A program made the position numbers and the translations under genes. The notes under the pieces were generated by a model. The model was not told where the DNA came from. It ran no database searches and worked only from the letters and a program-made list of their open reading frames with translations. This document shows positions 53,173 through 63,984 of a stretch of DNA of 64,000 nucleotides, piece after piece; positions within the stretch are counted from its first letter, which is position 1; the number at the start of each line of letters is the position of its first letter. Source of the stretch: Pyrinomonadaceae bacterium (lineage in GTDB: Bacteria > Acidobacteriota > Blastocatellia > Pyrinomonadales > Pyrinomonadaceae); assembly GCA_030841105.1 (NCBI GenBank), contig JAVEDE010000121.1, positions 16,409 through 80,408 of the forward strand, read 5' to 3'.

Positions 53173-54207
53173 TTAAAAAACGTAACGGCGTCGTCTCAAC
53201 AGAAACAGGAAGACCGGCACGCCCACCGCCGAGGTGACGATGCCTATCGGCAGTTCCGCCGGTCGTAGCGAGAGGCGCGCGATGAGGTCTGCGAGGCTCA
53301 AAAGCATCGCGCCCACGAGCGCGCTCCCGACGATGAGAAAACGGTTGTCTGATCCGCGCAGCATCCGCAGGATATGCGGCACGACCAGACCCACGAAGCT
53401 GATGACGCCGGTGAAGGCCGTGGCGACGGCGACGATAACCACGTTGACCGAGAGGATGATCCATTTCAAACGGTTCACGTTGACGCCGAGATAGGTTGCC
53501 TCCTCTTCGCCGATCATCAAGGCGTTGAGTTGCTTCGCGTAGCGCAGCGCGACGAGCGTGCCGCCCACCGTCGAGACGGCGACGATTTGCACGGCGCGCC
53601 AGTTCGCCCCCGACAGCGTGCCGAGGCTCCAGAAAGTGATCGAGCGCGCCTGCGGATCGCGCGCGATGTAACTCAGGAAACCGATGGCGCTCATGAAGAG
53701 TGCGTTCACCGCCAACCCCGTGAGCAGCAGCAGGACGATGGAGGCGCGGCCGTCCTCGCGCGAGCGCGCAAGTAGGAAGACGAGATAGGTGGAGAGAATT
53801 CCGCCGAGGCATGCGGCAAGCGGCAGACTCCAGCGGCTCGCGCCGATTTGGAAGACGCCGCCGAGGACGAAGAAGAGCGCCGAGCCGAAGGCCGCGCCGC
53901 TTGAAGTGCCGACGAGTCCCGGCTCTACGATCGGATTTTGGAAGAGCGCCTGCATCAGCGCGCCGCCGACGCCGAGGCTCGCGCCGACCAGTAAACAGAG
54001 GACGGCGCGGGGCAGTCGCAGTTCGAGGAAAATGCGCTGTTCCAGAGTTGGTTCGGGGCGGCCGGGGAGCAGGGAGACGAGCGCCCGGCCGATAGCGGGA
54101 ATCGAAAAATCTACCGCCCCGTAGCGGACGGACGCGGCCAGCACCAGCAGCGTGGCGAAGATCAGCACGGCCAGCAGCGCGCGCTCAGTCCCGAAGTGTT
54201 TGGTCAC
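53173..54207 (-). CDS. hmuU: Heme/iron ABC transporter permease, FecCD family
   Basis: A 344-residue permease with about ten helices. FecCD hallmarks: RLPRAVLCLLVGASLGVGGALMQALFQNPIVEPGLVGTSSGAAFG near the N-terminus, FWSLGTLSGANW, and the coupling region TAFTGVISFVGLVVPHILR followed by DLIARLSLRPAELPIGIVTSAVGVPVFLFLL. Siderophore and cobalamin permeases share these motifs; the heme assignment relies on the adjacent hmuT- and hmuV-like genes. It overlaps hmuT by four bases. Confidence 0.9.
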   Translation of the reverse strand: MTKHFGTERALLAVLIFATLLVLAASVRYGAVDFSIPAIGRALVSLLPGRPEPTLEQRIFLELRLPRAVLCLLVGASLGVGGALMQALFQNPIVEPGLVGTSSGAAFGSALFFVLGGVFQIGASRWSLPLAACLGGILSTYLVFLLARSREDGRASIVLLLLTGLAVNALFMSAIGFLSYIARDPQARSITFWSLGTLSGANWRAVQIVAVSTVGGTLVALRYAKQLNALMIGEEEATYLGVNVNRLKWIILSVNVVIVAVATAFTGVISFVGLVVPHILRMLRGSDNRFLIVGSALVGAMLLSLADLIARLSLRPAELPIGIVTSAVGVPVFLFLLRRRRYVF

Positions 54208-55094
54208 TTTTGATGAATGATCGAAGCTACTTTCTCGACATTCCCGCCGGTGCGCGGGCCGAAGTACATCAGCACGTTCTCTTCGACGCGATAGATGCGG
54301 TTATTTTTGGCCGCGTTAGAAGTGGCGACGCCCGGCAACTCCTTGATCTGATCGAGCGCGCCGCCGAGCCGATCAAACCCGTAGTCGGTGACGAGGATAA
54401 CATCCGGGTTTGCCTGCGCGATGGTCTCCGGCGAAGCCATCCGCTGCATCCCTTTGGCGTCAACCGCCATCTGCCCGCCCGCCCATTCTATCATCTGCCC
54501 GGCCGCGCCCCCGTCCCCGCCTCCGCCACGGCCGACGACGAGATAGACGTTCGACGCGCGCCCGAAGTGGATCACCGCCACCTTCGGATGGTCTGCATAC
54601 TGCTTCGCCCCTTCGAGCGAGGCGGCCATCTGCGAGTCGAGCATTTGGCACAACTCTTCGGCGCGAGCTTCCTTGTGAAAGTAGACGCCGATCTCGCGGA
54701 TGAGCGCTTTCGTGCCGTCCACCGAGTTGTTCTTCGCCGTGAAGCTCTTCATCGGCACGTTCAAGCCCTGTAGTTGCTCGACGACTTGCGGCGGCCCGAT
54801 GTTGTTGTCGTGGATCACGGCGGTCGGGCGCAGCGAGAGGATACCCTCGGCGCTCAGCGCGCGGTGGTAACCCACGGTCTGCACCTTCTTCACCTCCGCC
54901 GGATAGGTGCTTGAGAGATCAACTCCCACGACGCGATCCTGCGCGCCGAGCGCCCAGATGATCTCATTGTAGGTTTGCGAGATGACCACGAGGCGTTCGG
55001 ACGTGGCGTCCTGAGCCGGGTTGGAGAAGCGACCGCAGCCGGACGCAGTAGTAAGTAAGACGGCGAGCAGCGCGAGAGGTAAAGTTCGTTTCAT
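54204..55094 (-). CDS. hmuT: Heme-binding periplasmic lipoprotein
   Basis: A 296-residue substrate-binding protein of the HmuT type. The signal sequence MKRTLPLALLAVLLTTASGC ends in a lipobox (TASGC), so the protein is probably a lipoprotein. The mature part begins with a typical type III binding fold: RLVVISQTYNEIIWALGAQDRVVGVDLSST, VQTVGYHRALSAEGILSLRPTAVI and PETIAQANPDVILV. The Tyr of GYHRALSAEG lies where HmuT proteins bind heme. The start at 55094 is chosen because it yields the signal peptide; 13 more residues are possible from 55133. It overlaps hmuU by four bases (ATGA). Confidence 0.9.
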   Translation of the reverse strand: MKRTLPLALLAVLLTTASGCGRFSNPAQDATSERLVVISQTYNEIIWALGAQDRVVGVDLSSTYPAEVKKVQTVGYHRALSAEGILSLRPTAVIHDNNIGPPQVVEQLQGLNVPMKSFTAKNNSVDGTKALIREIGVYFHKEARAEELCQMLDSQMAASLEGAKQYADHPKVAVIHFGRASNVYLVVGRGGGGDGGAAGQMIEWAGGQMAVDAKGMQRMASPETIAQANPDVILVTDYGFDRLGGALDQIKELPGVATSNAAKNNRIYRVEENVLMYFGPRTGGNVEKVASIIHQK

Positions 55095-55156
55095 CGGGCA
55101 AGCATCCGAAAGTGTTTGCGAAAATGACGGCACAATTTTAAGTGCGAGTGTAAATG

Positions 55157-55189
55157 AAGAGCGCCGACGAATTCAACGTCGGCGCTCTT
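55157..55189 (-). terminator. Hairpin between the TonB receptor and hmuT genes
   Basis: A perfect 13-bp stem (55157-55169 with 55177-55189) with a 7-base loop lies 21 bases after the receptor stop and about 60 bases before hmuT. The flanks are AT-rich on both sides. It either ends the receptor transcript or attenuates read-through into hmuTUV, which would set different levels of receptor and ABC proteins. Confidence 0.65.
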
Positions 55190-55209
55190 GATTAACCGGA
55201 AGCCCGCGC

Positions 55210-58206
55210 TCAGAAGAGGAAACGCGCCTGTAGCTGGAACATGCGCGGCGGGTCTATGTTGGCGAAGGCCGGGATCGCTGTCGCCGTCGTGCCGACGCCG
55301 CCCGCGAACTGGCCGAACGTGCTCGCCGGTGTCGCGCCGTTCCCGTAAGTCGTGACGCCGCGCCCCAGCATGTTAGCGTAATTGAAGAGGTTGAAGCCTT
55401 CCAAGCGGAGCAAGAGCCGCGTCCCCTCCGACAGTTTGATCCGCTCTTCGACGAAGATCGCCACGTCCGAGGTCGCGGTGCTGCGGAACGTGGATTTGCC
55501 GATGACCTGACCGTTGATGACGGGGCGGTCGTTGTTCAGGCCGTCGCCGTTATTGTCCACGCCGGTCGTCGCGCTGAAGGGGCGCGCGGAGGCGAGTTGC
55601 GTCAGCGTTCCGGCCGTGAAGTTGTAGGGGAAGTGGTAGAGGAACGTAATCACCGCGCGATGACGCTGGTCGAGGATGCTCAGGCCGCGCTCCTGCTCGC
55701 CGAGTTGCGTGATGTTGCTTTCGTTGGGGCCGATGCCGTTACCGTCAGGCTCGAACGTGTTGGTCGCCTTCGAGAGCGTATAGCCGAACGAGGCGAACAT
55801 CCTCCGGCTGCCGCGATAGGTGAGAAGCGTTTGCAAGCCGTTGTAATCGGCGACGCCGAGGTTCATCAGCACGTTGACCTGTCGCACGCCGCCGTTGACG
55901 GGCAGGATCGGGCGCGTGGCGTTGGCCGCCGCCACCGTCCTCGTCTGCCCGGCCTCCGTGCGCGGGAAGGGCGCGGGGGCGTTAAGATCAACCGTGCGGT
56001 CGAGTCCCGATACGTGTTGCCGCACGTAGTCGGCGGCGAAGAACAAGCCCTTCGTCAACTCGCGCTCCGCGCCGATGGTAAAGATTTGGCTGCGCGGGTT
56101 GACGAACTCGTCGGGGTAGTTCGGCAACTGGTCGAAGTTCAGCCCGTACTTCGCGAACTGCTCCTCGTAGAGGGAACGCCGCGCCGCCCTGATCACGATG
56201 TCGCGCGCGGGCAACTGCGAAGTCGGCAGCGTCTGTGGGTTAACGTTGACCGGGGCGCACGTCAAGCAGGTCGGGAAGCCGGTTTGACCGGAGACCGCCG
56301 TGTAGGTCGCCAGCCCGTCCAGCCCGTTGATGAGATAAGCGGCGTAAGTGTTGGCGCGCACCTGCGTGTAGTACATCCCGTAGCCGCCGCGAACCGAAGT
56401 GCGCGCGTCGCCGCCGGGATTCCAGCCGAAGCCGACGCGGGGCGCGAAGTTACGTTTGGCGTCGGTGATGGTCTGGCGGTCGTAGCGCAGGCCGAGGTTG
56501 AGCGTTAAGTCGGGTCGCACCTTCCAGTCGTCCTGCACGAAGCCGGTCAGCATCCACTGTCCGAGTTCGTAGTTGTTGATGCCGAAGTCAATCGGTTGCG
56601 TGTAGTTCTGCACGTCGGCGAGCGTCAGTTGATCGAGCGGCGCGGTCGTCGTGTTTCTGAAGGTGAACGTGCCGAGCACGGCCGTGCCGAACTCGCTGCC
56701 CGAACCGCCGGAGACGTGGCGGATGATGCTGCCGCCGAAGCGCAGATAGTGTTTGCCGAGCGCCCACGAGAGCGTGTCGGCAAACTGCGTCTGGTGGCCG
56801 TGAAAATCGGCGACGCGCGATTGCCCGATGGTGAAAGGCACAACCCCGCCGCGCGTGTAGGCGGTCGAGAGGTTCAACGCCTCCCACCTCGTCACGGGGT
56901 CGCCGTGCAGGTAAGCGAAGCGCGCCTCGTTGACGAGTCGCGGGTTGAGGATGGACGTGTGGTTGACCTGCGTCGTCCACGACCGACGCGAATAGCGACG
57001 CGCCACGCTCGGCGCGCTCGTGCCGCTCACGGTGTCCTGCGGGTTGTCGTCGAAGAAACGGTCGAAGTTGAACCTCAACATCAGCGATTGATTGGAAGTG
57101 AACCGGTGATCGAGTCGCCCGTCAAGGAGCGTCTGGCGGTAGTGTCCCGTGTAGTCGAGCCGCCCGTCGGCGGGCAGCACGAAGGCGGGGAGCGTTGAGG
57201 AGAGGAACGTCGTCCGGTTCTGCCGCGTGTAGTCGGCGGAGACGAAGAAGAAGGTCTTGTTCTTAATAATGGGGCCACCGATTGAGCCGGAAAGCTGGCT
57301 CAGGAAGTCGGGAATATCAACGGGGCTGATGGACTGTAGTGTCGAGGGCGTGACACAGGTCGGCACGGAGGGCGGGCAGAAGTTGTCGGTCGAAAAAGAT
57401 TTCGCCTGCCAACCGCCGGGGCGCACCAGATAGAGACCTTCGCCGTGCACGCTGTTCGTGCCCGACTTGGTGACGATGTTCAGAGCCGAGCCGGTTGACC
57501 AACCGAACTCGGAGGAGAAAGCGTTCGAGAGGATCGTGATCTCCTGCACCGCTCCGAGCGGCACGGTGGCGATTGCCGTCTGGCGACCCCACGCCTCGTC
57601 GTTGTTCGCGCCGTCAACCGTCATGGTCGTTTGACGACGGCCGCCGACGCCGGTCACGAAGTAAATCTGGTTGACGAAGAGATCGCCCGTGCCCTTCGCT
57701 GGACGAAACGCCGAGTTCAGGAGCGGCAGCGACGAGACTTTACGACCGAGGATCGGCGTCTCATCAATCTGCACGCTGTCGAGCCTGCGGCCGATCTGCG
57801 GGTCGGCGCGCACGCCTTCAACCGTGCCGAAGACTGTGATCTCGGCTTCCTGAGAGCCGGGCAGCAGCGTGACCTTCAAAGTCGCCGTCTCACCCGCGCG
57901 CAGCGTGATGTCCTTGTGCTCCTCGCTGCCGAAGCCTTGCTTGGAAACGCCGATGCTGTAAGTGCCGGTCAGCGGCAGCCCCGCGACGGTGACCGTGCCT
58001 TCGCCGCCCGTCACGGCCTCGCGCGCTTGCCCGGTCGCGGCGTTGGTAACAGAGACTCTGGCGTCCTGAACGACAGCCCCGTTTTGATCGAACACTGAGA
58101 TGATGATAGTCGCCGTGTTGGGCGACTGCGCGGCGAGCGTCCCCGTGATGCAGGCGAGCAGCGCCAAGAGCATCAGCGGCGTACGCAAAAATTTCCCGTT
58201 TGTCAT
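55210..58206 (-). CDS. Oar-like TonB-dependent outer-membrane receptor
   Basis: A 998-residue receptor. The signal peptide (LMLLALLACITGTLAAQ) is followed by a carboxypeptidase-regulatory/CNA-B-like domain (about 30-110: ATIIISVFDQNGAVVQDARVSVTNAATGQ), the plug (about 125-260, with GVGGRRQTTMTVDGANNDEAWG and LGAVQEITILSNAFSSEFGWSTG) and a long beta-barrel ending FQLQARFLF with a terminal aromatic residue. This architecture is that of the Oar-like receptors abundant in Acidobacteriota and differs from classical HmuR/HasR heme receptors. Its place directly upstream of hmuTUV on the same strand suggests that it brings heme or an iron chelate across the outer membrane. No Fur box was recognised upstream. 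Confidence 0.9.
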   Translation of the reverse strand: MTNGKFLRTPLMLLALLACITGTLAAQSPNTATIIISVFDQNGAVVQDARVSVTNAATGQAREAVTGGEGTVTVAGLPLTGTYSIGVSKQGFGSEEHKDITLRAGETATLKVTLLPGSQEAEITVFGTVEGVRADPQIGRRLDSVQIDETPILGRKVSSLPLLNSAFRPAKGTGDLFVNQIYFVTGVGGRRQTTMTVDGANNDEAWGRQTAIATVPLGAVQEITILSNAFSSEFGWSTGSALNIVTKSGTNSVHGEGLYLVRPGGWQAKSFSTDNFCPPSVPTCVTPSTLQSISPVDIPDFLSQLSGSIGGPIIKNKTFFFVSADYTRQNRTTFLSSTLPAFVLPADGRLDYTGHYRQTLLDGRLDHRFTSNQSLMLRFNFDRFFDDNPQDTVSGTSAPSVARRYSRRSWTTQVNHTSILNPRLVNEARFAYLHGDPVTRWEALNLSTAYTRGGVVPFTIGQSRVADFHGHQTQFADTLSWALGKHYLRFGGSIIRHVSGGSGSEFGTAVLGTFTFRNTTTAPLDQLTLADVQNYTQPIDFGINNYELGQWMLTGFVQDDWKVRPDLTLNLGLRYDRQTITDAKRNFAPRVGFGWNPGGDARTSVRGGYGMYYTQVRANTYAAYLINGLDGLATYTAVSGQTGFPTCLTCAPVNVNPQTLPTSQLPARDIVIRAARRSLYEEQFAKYGLNFDQLPNYPDEFVNPRSQIFTIGAERELTKGLFFAADYVRQHVSGLDRTVDLNAPAPFPRTEAGQTRTVAAANATRPILPVNGGVRQVNVLMNLGVADYNGLQTLLTYRGSRRMFASFGYTLSKATNTFEPDGNGIGPNESNITQLGEQERGLSILDQRHRAVITFLYHFPYNFTAGTLTQLASARPFSATTGVDNNGDGLNNDRPVINGQVIGKSTFRSTATSDVAIFVEERIKLSEGTRLLLRLEGFNLFNYANMLGRGVTTYGNGATPASTFGQFAGGVGTTATAIPAFANIDPPRMFQLQARFLF

Positions 58207-58261
58207 GTCGTTACCTGATCGTTACTTGTCTTAATGTAAAGCGGATTTGGGCGCGGAAACA

Positions 58262-58288
58262 CTCTCGGAGAGCGTCGCCCTCCGAGAG
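58262..58288 (-). terminator. Hairpin between the S15 hydrolase and TonB receptor genes
   Basis: A perfect 9-bp stem (CTCTCGGAG with CTCCGAGAG) with a 9-base loop lies downstream of the hydrolase stop, on the transcript of the minus strand, and 56 bases before the receptor start. TGTTTCC follows on that strand, giving a weak T-rich end. It probably separates the hydrolase from the receptor gene. Confidence 0.6.
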
Positions 58289-58333
58289 ATGCGAATCATA
58301 TGGGCTAATGTTGACTACTACCAGCCTTCGTAG

Positions 58334-60244
<1,911 letters not shown>

Positions 60245-60319
60245 CTTTGATGCTCCCCCTCCGGCACGAGAATGTCGAACGATTTACCTCATAGTTATAA
60301 TCCCTTTATTCGTGTTCAA

Positions 60320-61954
60320 TCAATGTGGGCGTTCGCTCTGTCGGGTGAACGTGACGTTGCGAACGAGGGGGTTGCTGTAGTCGAGTGACACAACCTTTCC
60401 GGCCTTGTCCCGGCGGAAGCGCAAAATCACACCGGCTAGCTGAAAGGTGTCGGGAGCGATCGGCTTGAATTCGGGTAGCGCGGCCGGAGAGTCGTTCGCA
60501 CGACCCTTCAAGCCGTCTTTGCCGGGCGACATCTCGAAGACTGCACCCAGTTCGTCGCTTTCATAGCGACCGGCAAAAGCCTGTAGGTCGGCTGCGGTGG
60601 GCGCATACGGCTGTGCGCGGCGATAGCGTGTCACCTTGCCTTCCATTGACTTCAACTCGAACGCGTCCGTTGATAGGAAGTGCAATTCAAACGCGTCCTG
60701 CGACATGAATTGCACGGATGCGCCCCAACGACGAAAACTGTCGTTGGTCAACGCCACAAGACCGGGGCCGCCTGCGACGCGGAATCTGCCGCGATCCAAG
60801 GCCAGACGCATCGGCTCGCCTGTCTGCTCATCGAAGAACAGTCCGGTCTTGCTATTCACTCCCGCTAAGGCTTCGGCGGGAAGGGAGGGCGGCGGCCTGT
60901 CTTCGTTTGCCGGGGCGGCCGGAACAAACTGCTCTGCGACGCGGCGCGCGAGCGCAGTCGCGGCCATTGCGTCAGAATTGCACATGACGGCGATTGAAAG
61001 ACCCTGCGCCGGAAGACGACCCAGCCACGAATGGTATCCGGCCGCGCCGCCCGAATGCCACACCATCCTGCCGTCGCCGTAGGCGTCCACGATCAGGCCG
61101 CGTGCGTAACTGAGCTTCCTGCCGTTGTTCAGCCTGGCCTGTTCCTGAAGCTTATCGCTGACGAACGCGCCGAGGCGTCCGTTCGTCAGCGCATCGTTCC
61201 AGATGAGGAGGTCGCCGGCTGTGGTGAACAGTGCGCCGCCTCCGCCGCGGTCGTTGTCGAGCAGCATATCCATCTTCCAACTCGTGCCCGCCTTCTCGTA
61301 GGCGAGCGCGCGGTTCTTGATGATCTCTTTCAAGTCGTCGGCGTATCTGGTCGTCTTCATGCCGAGCGGCTCGAACAGGCGCTTGCGCGTGAATTCGGAG
61401 AAACGCATCCCGCTCGTGCGCGCGACGATCTCCGTCAACAGAACATAGCCGCTGTTTGAATACGACCATTCATCGCCGGGCGCAAAGTTCAGCCCGCGCT
61501 GACGCAGGATCAAGGTCAAGGCGTCGGGGTCTCCGCCCGCCAGCGGCAGCAGCCCAGTCCAGTCGCGAAGGCCGCTAGTATGCGTCAGCAGATGGTCTAT
61601 AGTGATCTTGTGGCCGTAATCGGGAAGCTCAGGAATATGTTTACGCACGTCGTCGGAAAGAGACAGGCGCTTCTCTTCGACGAGGAGAAGGATTGCCGCG
61701 GCGACAAACTGCTTCCTCAACGATCCGGCATCGAAGATCGAGCCGGTGCTCAAAGGGACGTCGCGTTCGAGGTCGGCCGAGCCGTAAGCGCGGTTGACGA
61801 CCGGCTTTCCGTGCTGCGAGACGGCGACCGCGCATCCGGGCGCGTCCGGCTTAGCCCAGACGAAGATTTTGTCAATCTCACCGGTCTTGTCCTGCGCGTA
61901 AGCGTGCGCGCCTAGAAGCAAGACGGCGACCACGAACGATACTAGTCTGAACAT
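60320..61954 (-). CDS. Secreted serine hydrolase, class C beta-lactamase fold
   Basis: A 544-residue exported protein. The signal peptide ends AHAYA at residue 20. The beta-lactamase-type domain (about 25-345) has the catalytic SLRK motif with Ser78 and Lys81, YSN with Tyr165, and the later HSGGAAGYHS (the KTG-box equivalent). The usual second residues SxSK or SVSK are SLRK here. The last 200 residues form a lipocalin-like DUF3471-type extension (about 440-540: FAGRYESDELGAVFEM). Members are esterases, D-peptidases or beta-lactamase-like enzymes, mostly uncharacterised. No beta-lactam-regulator gene lies nearby. Confidence 0.9.
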   Translation of the reverse strand: MFRLVSFVVAVLLLGAHAYAQDKTGEIDKIFVWAKPDAPGCAVAVSQHGKPVVNRAYGSADLERDVPLSTGSIFDAGSLRKQFVAAAILLLVEEKRLSLSDDVRKHIPELPDYGHKITIDHLLTHTSGLRDWTGLLPLAGGDPDALTLILRQRGLNFAPGDEWSYSNSGYVLLTEIVARTSGMRFSEFTRKRLFEPLGMKTTRYADDLKEIIKNRALAYEKAGTSWKMDMLLDNDRGGGGALFTTAGDLLIWNDALTNGRLGAFVSDKLQEQARLNNGRKLSYARGLIVDAYGDGRMVWHSGGAAGYHSWLGRLPAQGLSIAVMCNSDAMAATALARRVAEQFVPAAPANEDRPPPSLPAEALAGVNSKTGLFFDEQTGEPMRLALDRGRFRVAGGPGLVALTNDSFRRWGASVQFMSQDAFELHFLSTDAFELKSMEGKVTRYRRAQPYAPTAADLQAFAGRYESDELGAVFEMSPGKDGLKGRANDSPAALPEFKPIAPDTFQLAGVILRFRRDKAGKVVSLDYSNPLVRNVTFTRQSERPH

Positions 61955-62147
61955 TCAAATCCTCCTGTCGAAGCACGGGGCAACTCCCGTTCGGTTGTGG
62001 CGCGAAGTTGCATGTCCTTCCGCGCCTGCAAGCCGCGGGAATAGGTCTTTGATACGTCGCGAATCTGTCATTTCATCAAACGAAAACCGTCGTTTGAAAA
62101 GTACTTTGCAATATAAAGCCATGATATGTTCAAGTCAAGCGCGTCTC
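61955..62147. other. Intergenic region before the recombinase relic
   Basis: This stretch forms the upstream region of the serine hydrolase gene (opposite strand). An imperfect palindrome CTTTGCAATATAAAG lies at 62104-62118, with GTA and CC on its outer sides, and could be an operator. No gene or known RNA is recognised here. Confidence 0.35.
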
Positions 62148-62231
62148 GATGGCCTGCTTGAGTCCGGCTGCGGCATCCGCACGATTCAGGAGTTGCGCGG
62201 GCAGAAGGGTGTCTCAAACAGAATGATCTAG
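62148..62231 (+). pseudogene. Decayed C-terminal fragment of a tyrosine recombinase (integron-integrase-like)
   Basis: The in-frame sequence DGLLESGCGIRTIQELRGQKG then VSNRMI, ending at a stop at 62229, matches the C-terminal motif of integron-type tyrosine recombinases (LLxSGxDIRTVQELLGHxDV, followed by STTMIYTH) over about 26 residues. The catalytic GH is GQ and the tyrosine segment is missing, so the fragment is dead. No start, upstream domain or attI/attC site is seen nearby. The 140 bases after it up to the methyltransferase gene contain no gene. Confidence 0.6.
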
Positions 62232-62372
62232 CCGTACCAGCTGAAGAAGAGAGAATTTTGAATCAGGGGAAGAACAGATAAAGCCCGCGCGCGATCCCGT
62301 CCGTCAAATTTTCTCGCGTATATAAATAGAGCCTCGCTGGCTATTGGTTTTTAGGGCAGTGTCTAAGGAGAG

Positions 62373-63491
62373 ATGATGGAAGCGTCAATCGTAGAAGAGA
62401 TGACCCTCGCGACAACGGAACGAGTGCCCGCGCCCGTCCAGGATCAAAACAAAGCCGACACGTTTGTCGGCAGAATGCTCGGCGTCGTCAACGGCGGGGC
62501 GCTCGCCCTGATGGTGAGCGTCGGCCACCGCGTCGGGCTGTTCGACGCGATGAGTAGTCTTTGTCCGGCGTCCCCCGGACATATCTCGGAAGTGGCCGGG
62601 TTGAACGAGCGTTACGTCAGAGAGTGGCTGGGCGCGATGGCGACGGGCGAGATCGTCGAGCACGACCCGGCGGGCGGCACATACTACCTGCCGCCGGAGC
62701 ACGCCGCTTTCCTGACTCGCGCCGCCTGCCCGAACAATCTGGCCGTCACCACGCAGTTCGTCTCGATCCTCGGCGCGGTGGAAGATCGCATCGTCGAGTG
62801 TTTCCGCGACGGCGGCGGCGTGCCCTACTCGGCCTACCCGCGCTTTCACGAAGTGATGGCCGAAGAGAGCGCGCAGACCGTGCTTGCCGCGCTTGTGGAT
62901 GCCATCCTGCCGCTCGCCGAAGGCGTCTGTGAGCGACTGCGAGAGGGCGCGGACGTGCTCGACGTAGGCTGCGGCAGCGGGCGCGCCCTCGTCCTCATGG
63001 CCGAAACTTTCCCACGCAGCCGCTTTACCGGGTACGACTTCTCGGAGGAAGGCATCGGGAAGGCCAGAGACGAAGCACGCGCGAAAGAGTTGGACAACAT
63101 CCGCTTCGAGGTGCGAGACGCGGCGACCCTCGACGAACACGAGAAGTATGATCTGATCACGGCCTTTGACGCTATCCACGATCAGGCGCGGCCGGCGCGC
63201 GTGCTCGAAGGCATCGCACGCGCCCTGCGCCCCGGCGGCACGTTTCTGATGCAGGACATCGCCGGTTCGAGCCACGTCCACGAGAACATGGGACACCCGG
63301 TCGCGCCGTTCGGCTATACGATCTCTTGCATGCACTGCATGACCGTCTCGTTGGCGCAAGGGGGCGACGGCCTCGGAGCGATGTGGGGCGAAGAGAAGGC
63401 GCAGGAGATGTTGAAGGCGGCGGGCTTCACGCGCATCGAGTTGAAGAAACTCCCGCACGACATCATGAACGTTTACTATGTGGCGAGTTAA
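62373..63491 (+). CDS. SAM-dependent methyltransferase with winged-helix N-terminus
   Basis: A 372-residue methyltransferase of the Rv2258c-like type. The N-terminal winged-helix/dimerisation part (about 30-110: [46 protein letters not shown]) precedes a Rossmann-type AdoMet domain with motif [18 protein letters not shown] and [25 protein letters not shown] and C-terminal [16 protein letters not shown]. The substrate is unknown. AAGGAGAG precedes a double ATG (62373 and 62376). It precedes a small unknown gene by 33 bases on the same strand. Confidence 0.9.
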   Translation: MMEASIVEEMTLATTERVPAPVQDQNKADTFVGRMLGVVNGGALALMVSVGHRVGLFDAMSSLCPASPGHISEVAGLNERYVREWLGAMATGEIVEHDPAGGTYYLPPEHAAFLTRAACPNNLAVTTQFVSILGAVEDRIVECFRDGGGVPYSAYPRFHEVMAEESAQTVLAALVDAILPLAEGVCERLREGADVLDVGCGSGRALVLMAETFPRSRFTGYDFSEEGIGKARDEARAKELDNIRFEVRDAATLDEHEKYDLITAFDAIHDQARPARVLEGIARALRPGGTFLMQDIAGSSHVHENMGHPVAPFGYTISCMHCMTVSLAQGGDGLGAMWGEEKAQEMLKAAGFTRIELKKLPHDIMNVYYVAS

Positions 63492-63524
63492 ACTGTCGCA
63501 GCCCGACCCGGCGGAGACGAAACA

Positions 63525-63881
63525 ATGTCAACTGACGAACAATGGCTCATGCGGATCGAAGGCGCGCTCTCCGCACATTTCTTTCAGCCGGACGGCAGTA
63601 GCCGCCCCGGCACGGACTGGTCTGTCGGGTTGAAACGGGGCGACGAGACTTACAACGTGTTGGTGAGGGCTTACCTCGACGACCGCATGACCAAACGCGC
63701 GCGCGCCGACACGAACTATCAGGCGCAGACGGTGATGGGGTACTTGAACGATCTGCTCGCGCAAGGGTGGACGCCTGAACAGGGAGGGGAACTGTCCATC
63801 ACCATTCAGAACCCGACGGGCGAAATTGAAAGCGCGGAAGAGGAGCAACAGCAGCCGAAGCCGTGGTGGAAATCGTGGTGA
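63525..63881 (+). CDS. Small protein of unknown function
   Basis: A 118-residue soluble protein: MSTDEQWLMRIEGALSAHFFQPDG, TYNVLVRAYLDDRMTKRA, TVMGYLNDLLAQGWTPEQGG, ending in an acidic and Gln-rich tail and KPWWKSW. No family is recognised; the order beta-alpha-beta suggests a single small fold. It follows the methyltransferase gene after 33 bases, so the two probably form one unit. A plain ATG start at 63525 is the only candidate. The final 119 bases of the window contain no gene. Confidence 0.65.
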   Translation: MSTDEQWLMRIEGALSAHFFQPDGSSRPGTDWSVGLKRGDETYNVLVRAYLDDRMTKRARADTNYQAQTVMGYLNDLLAQGWTPEQGGELSITIQNPTGEIESAEEEQQQPKPWWKSW

Positions 63882-63984
63882 CGTGGTTTGCATCGCGGCT
63901 GCCTTCCTAGCACACGATAAACGCACGCGCGTTAGTCGTTCATCCGTTCATACATTCGCAAACACAGAAGAGCGAGGCCGCTTC

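Noticed and set aside
58207..58333. Fur box before the TonB-dependent receptor
   Set aside because: No stretch resembles the 19-bp GATAATGATAATCATTATC consensus well enough; only a terminator-type hairpin is present.
61995..62147. Open frame leading into the recombinase relic as a real gene
   Set aside because: The first 50 codons have no family resemblance or ribosome site, and only the last part matches a known motif.
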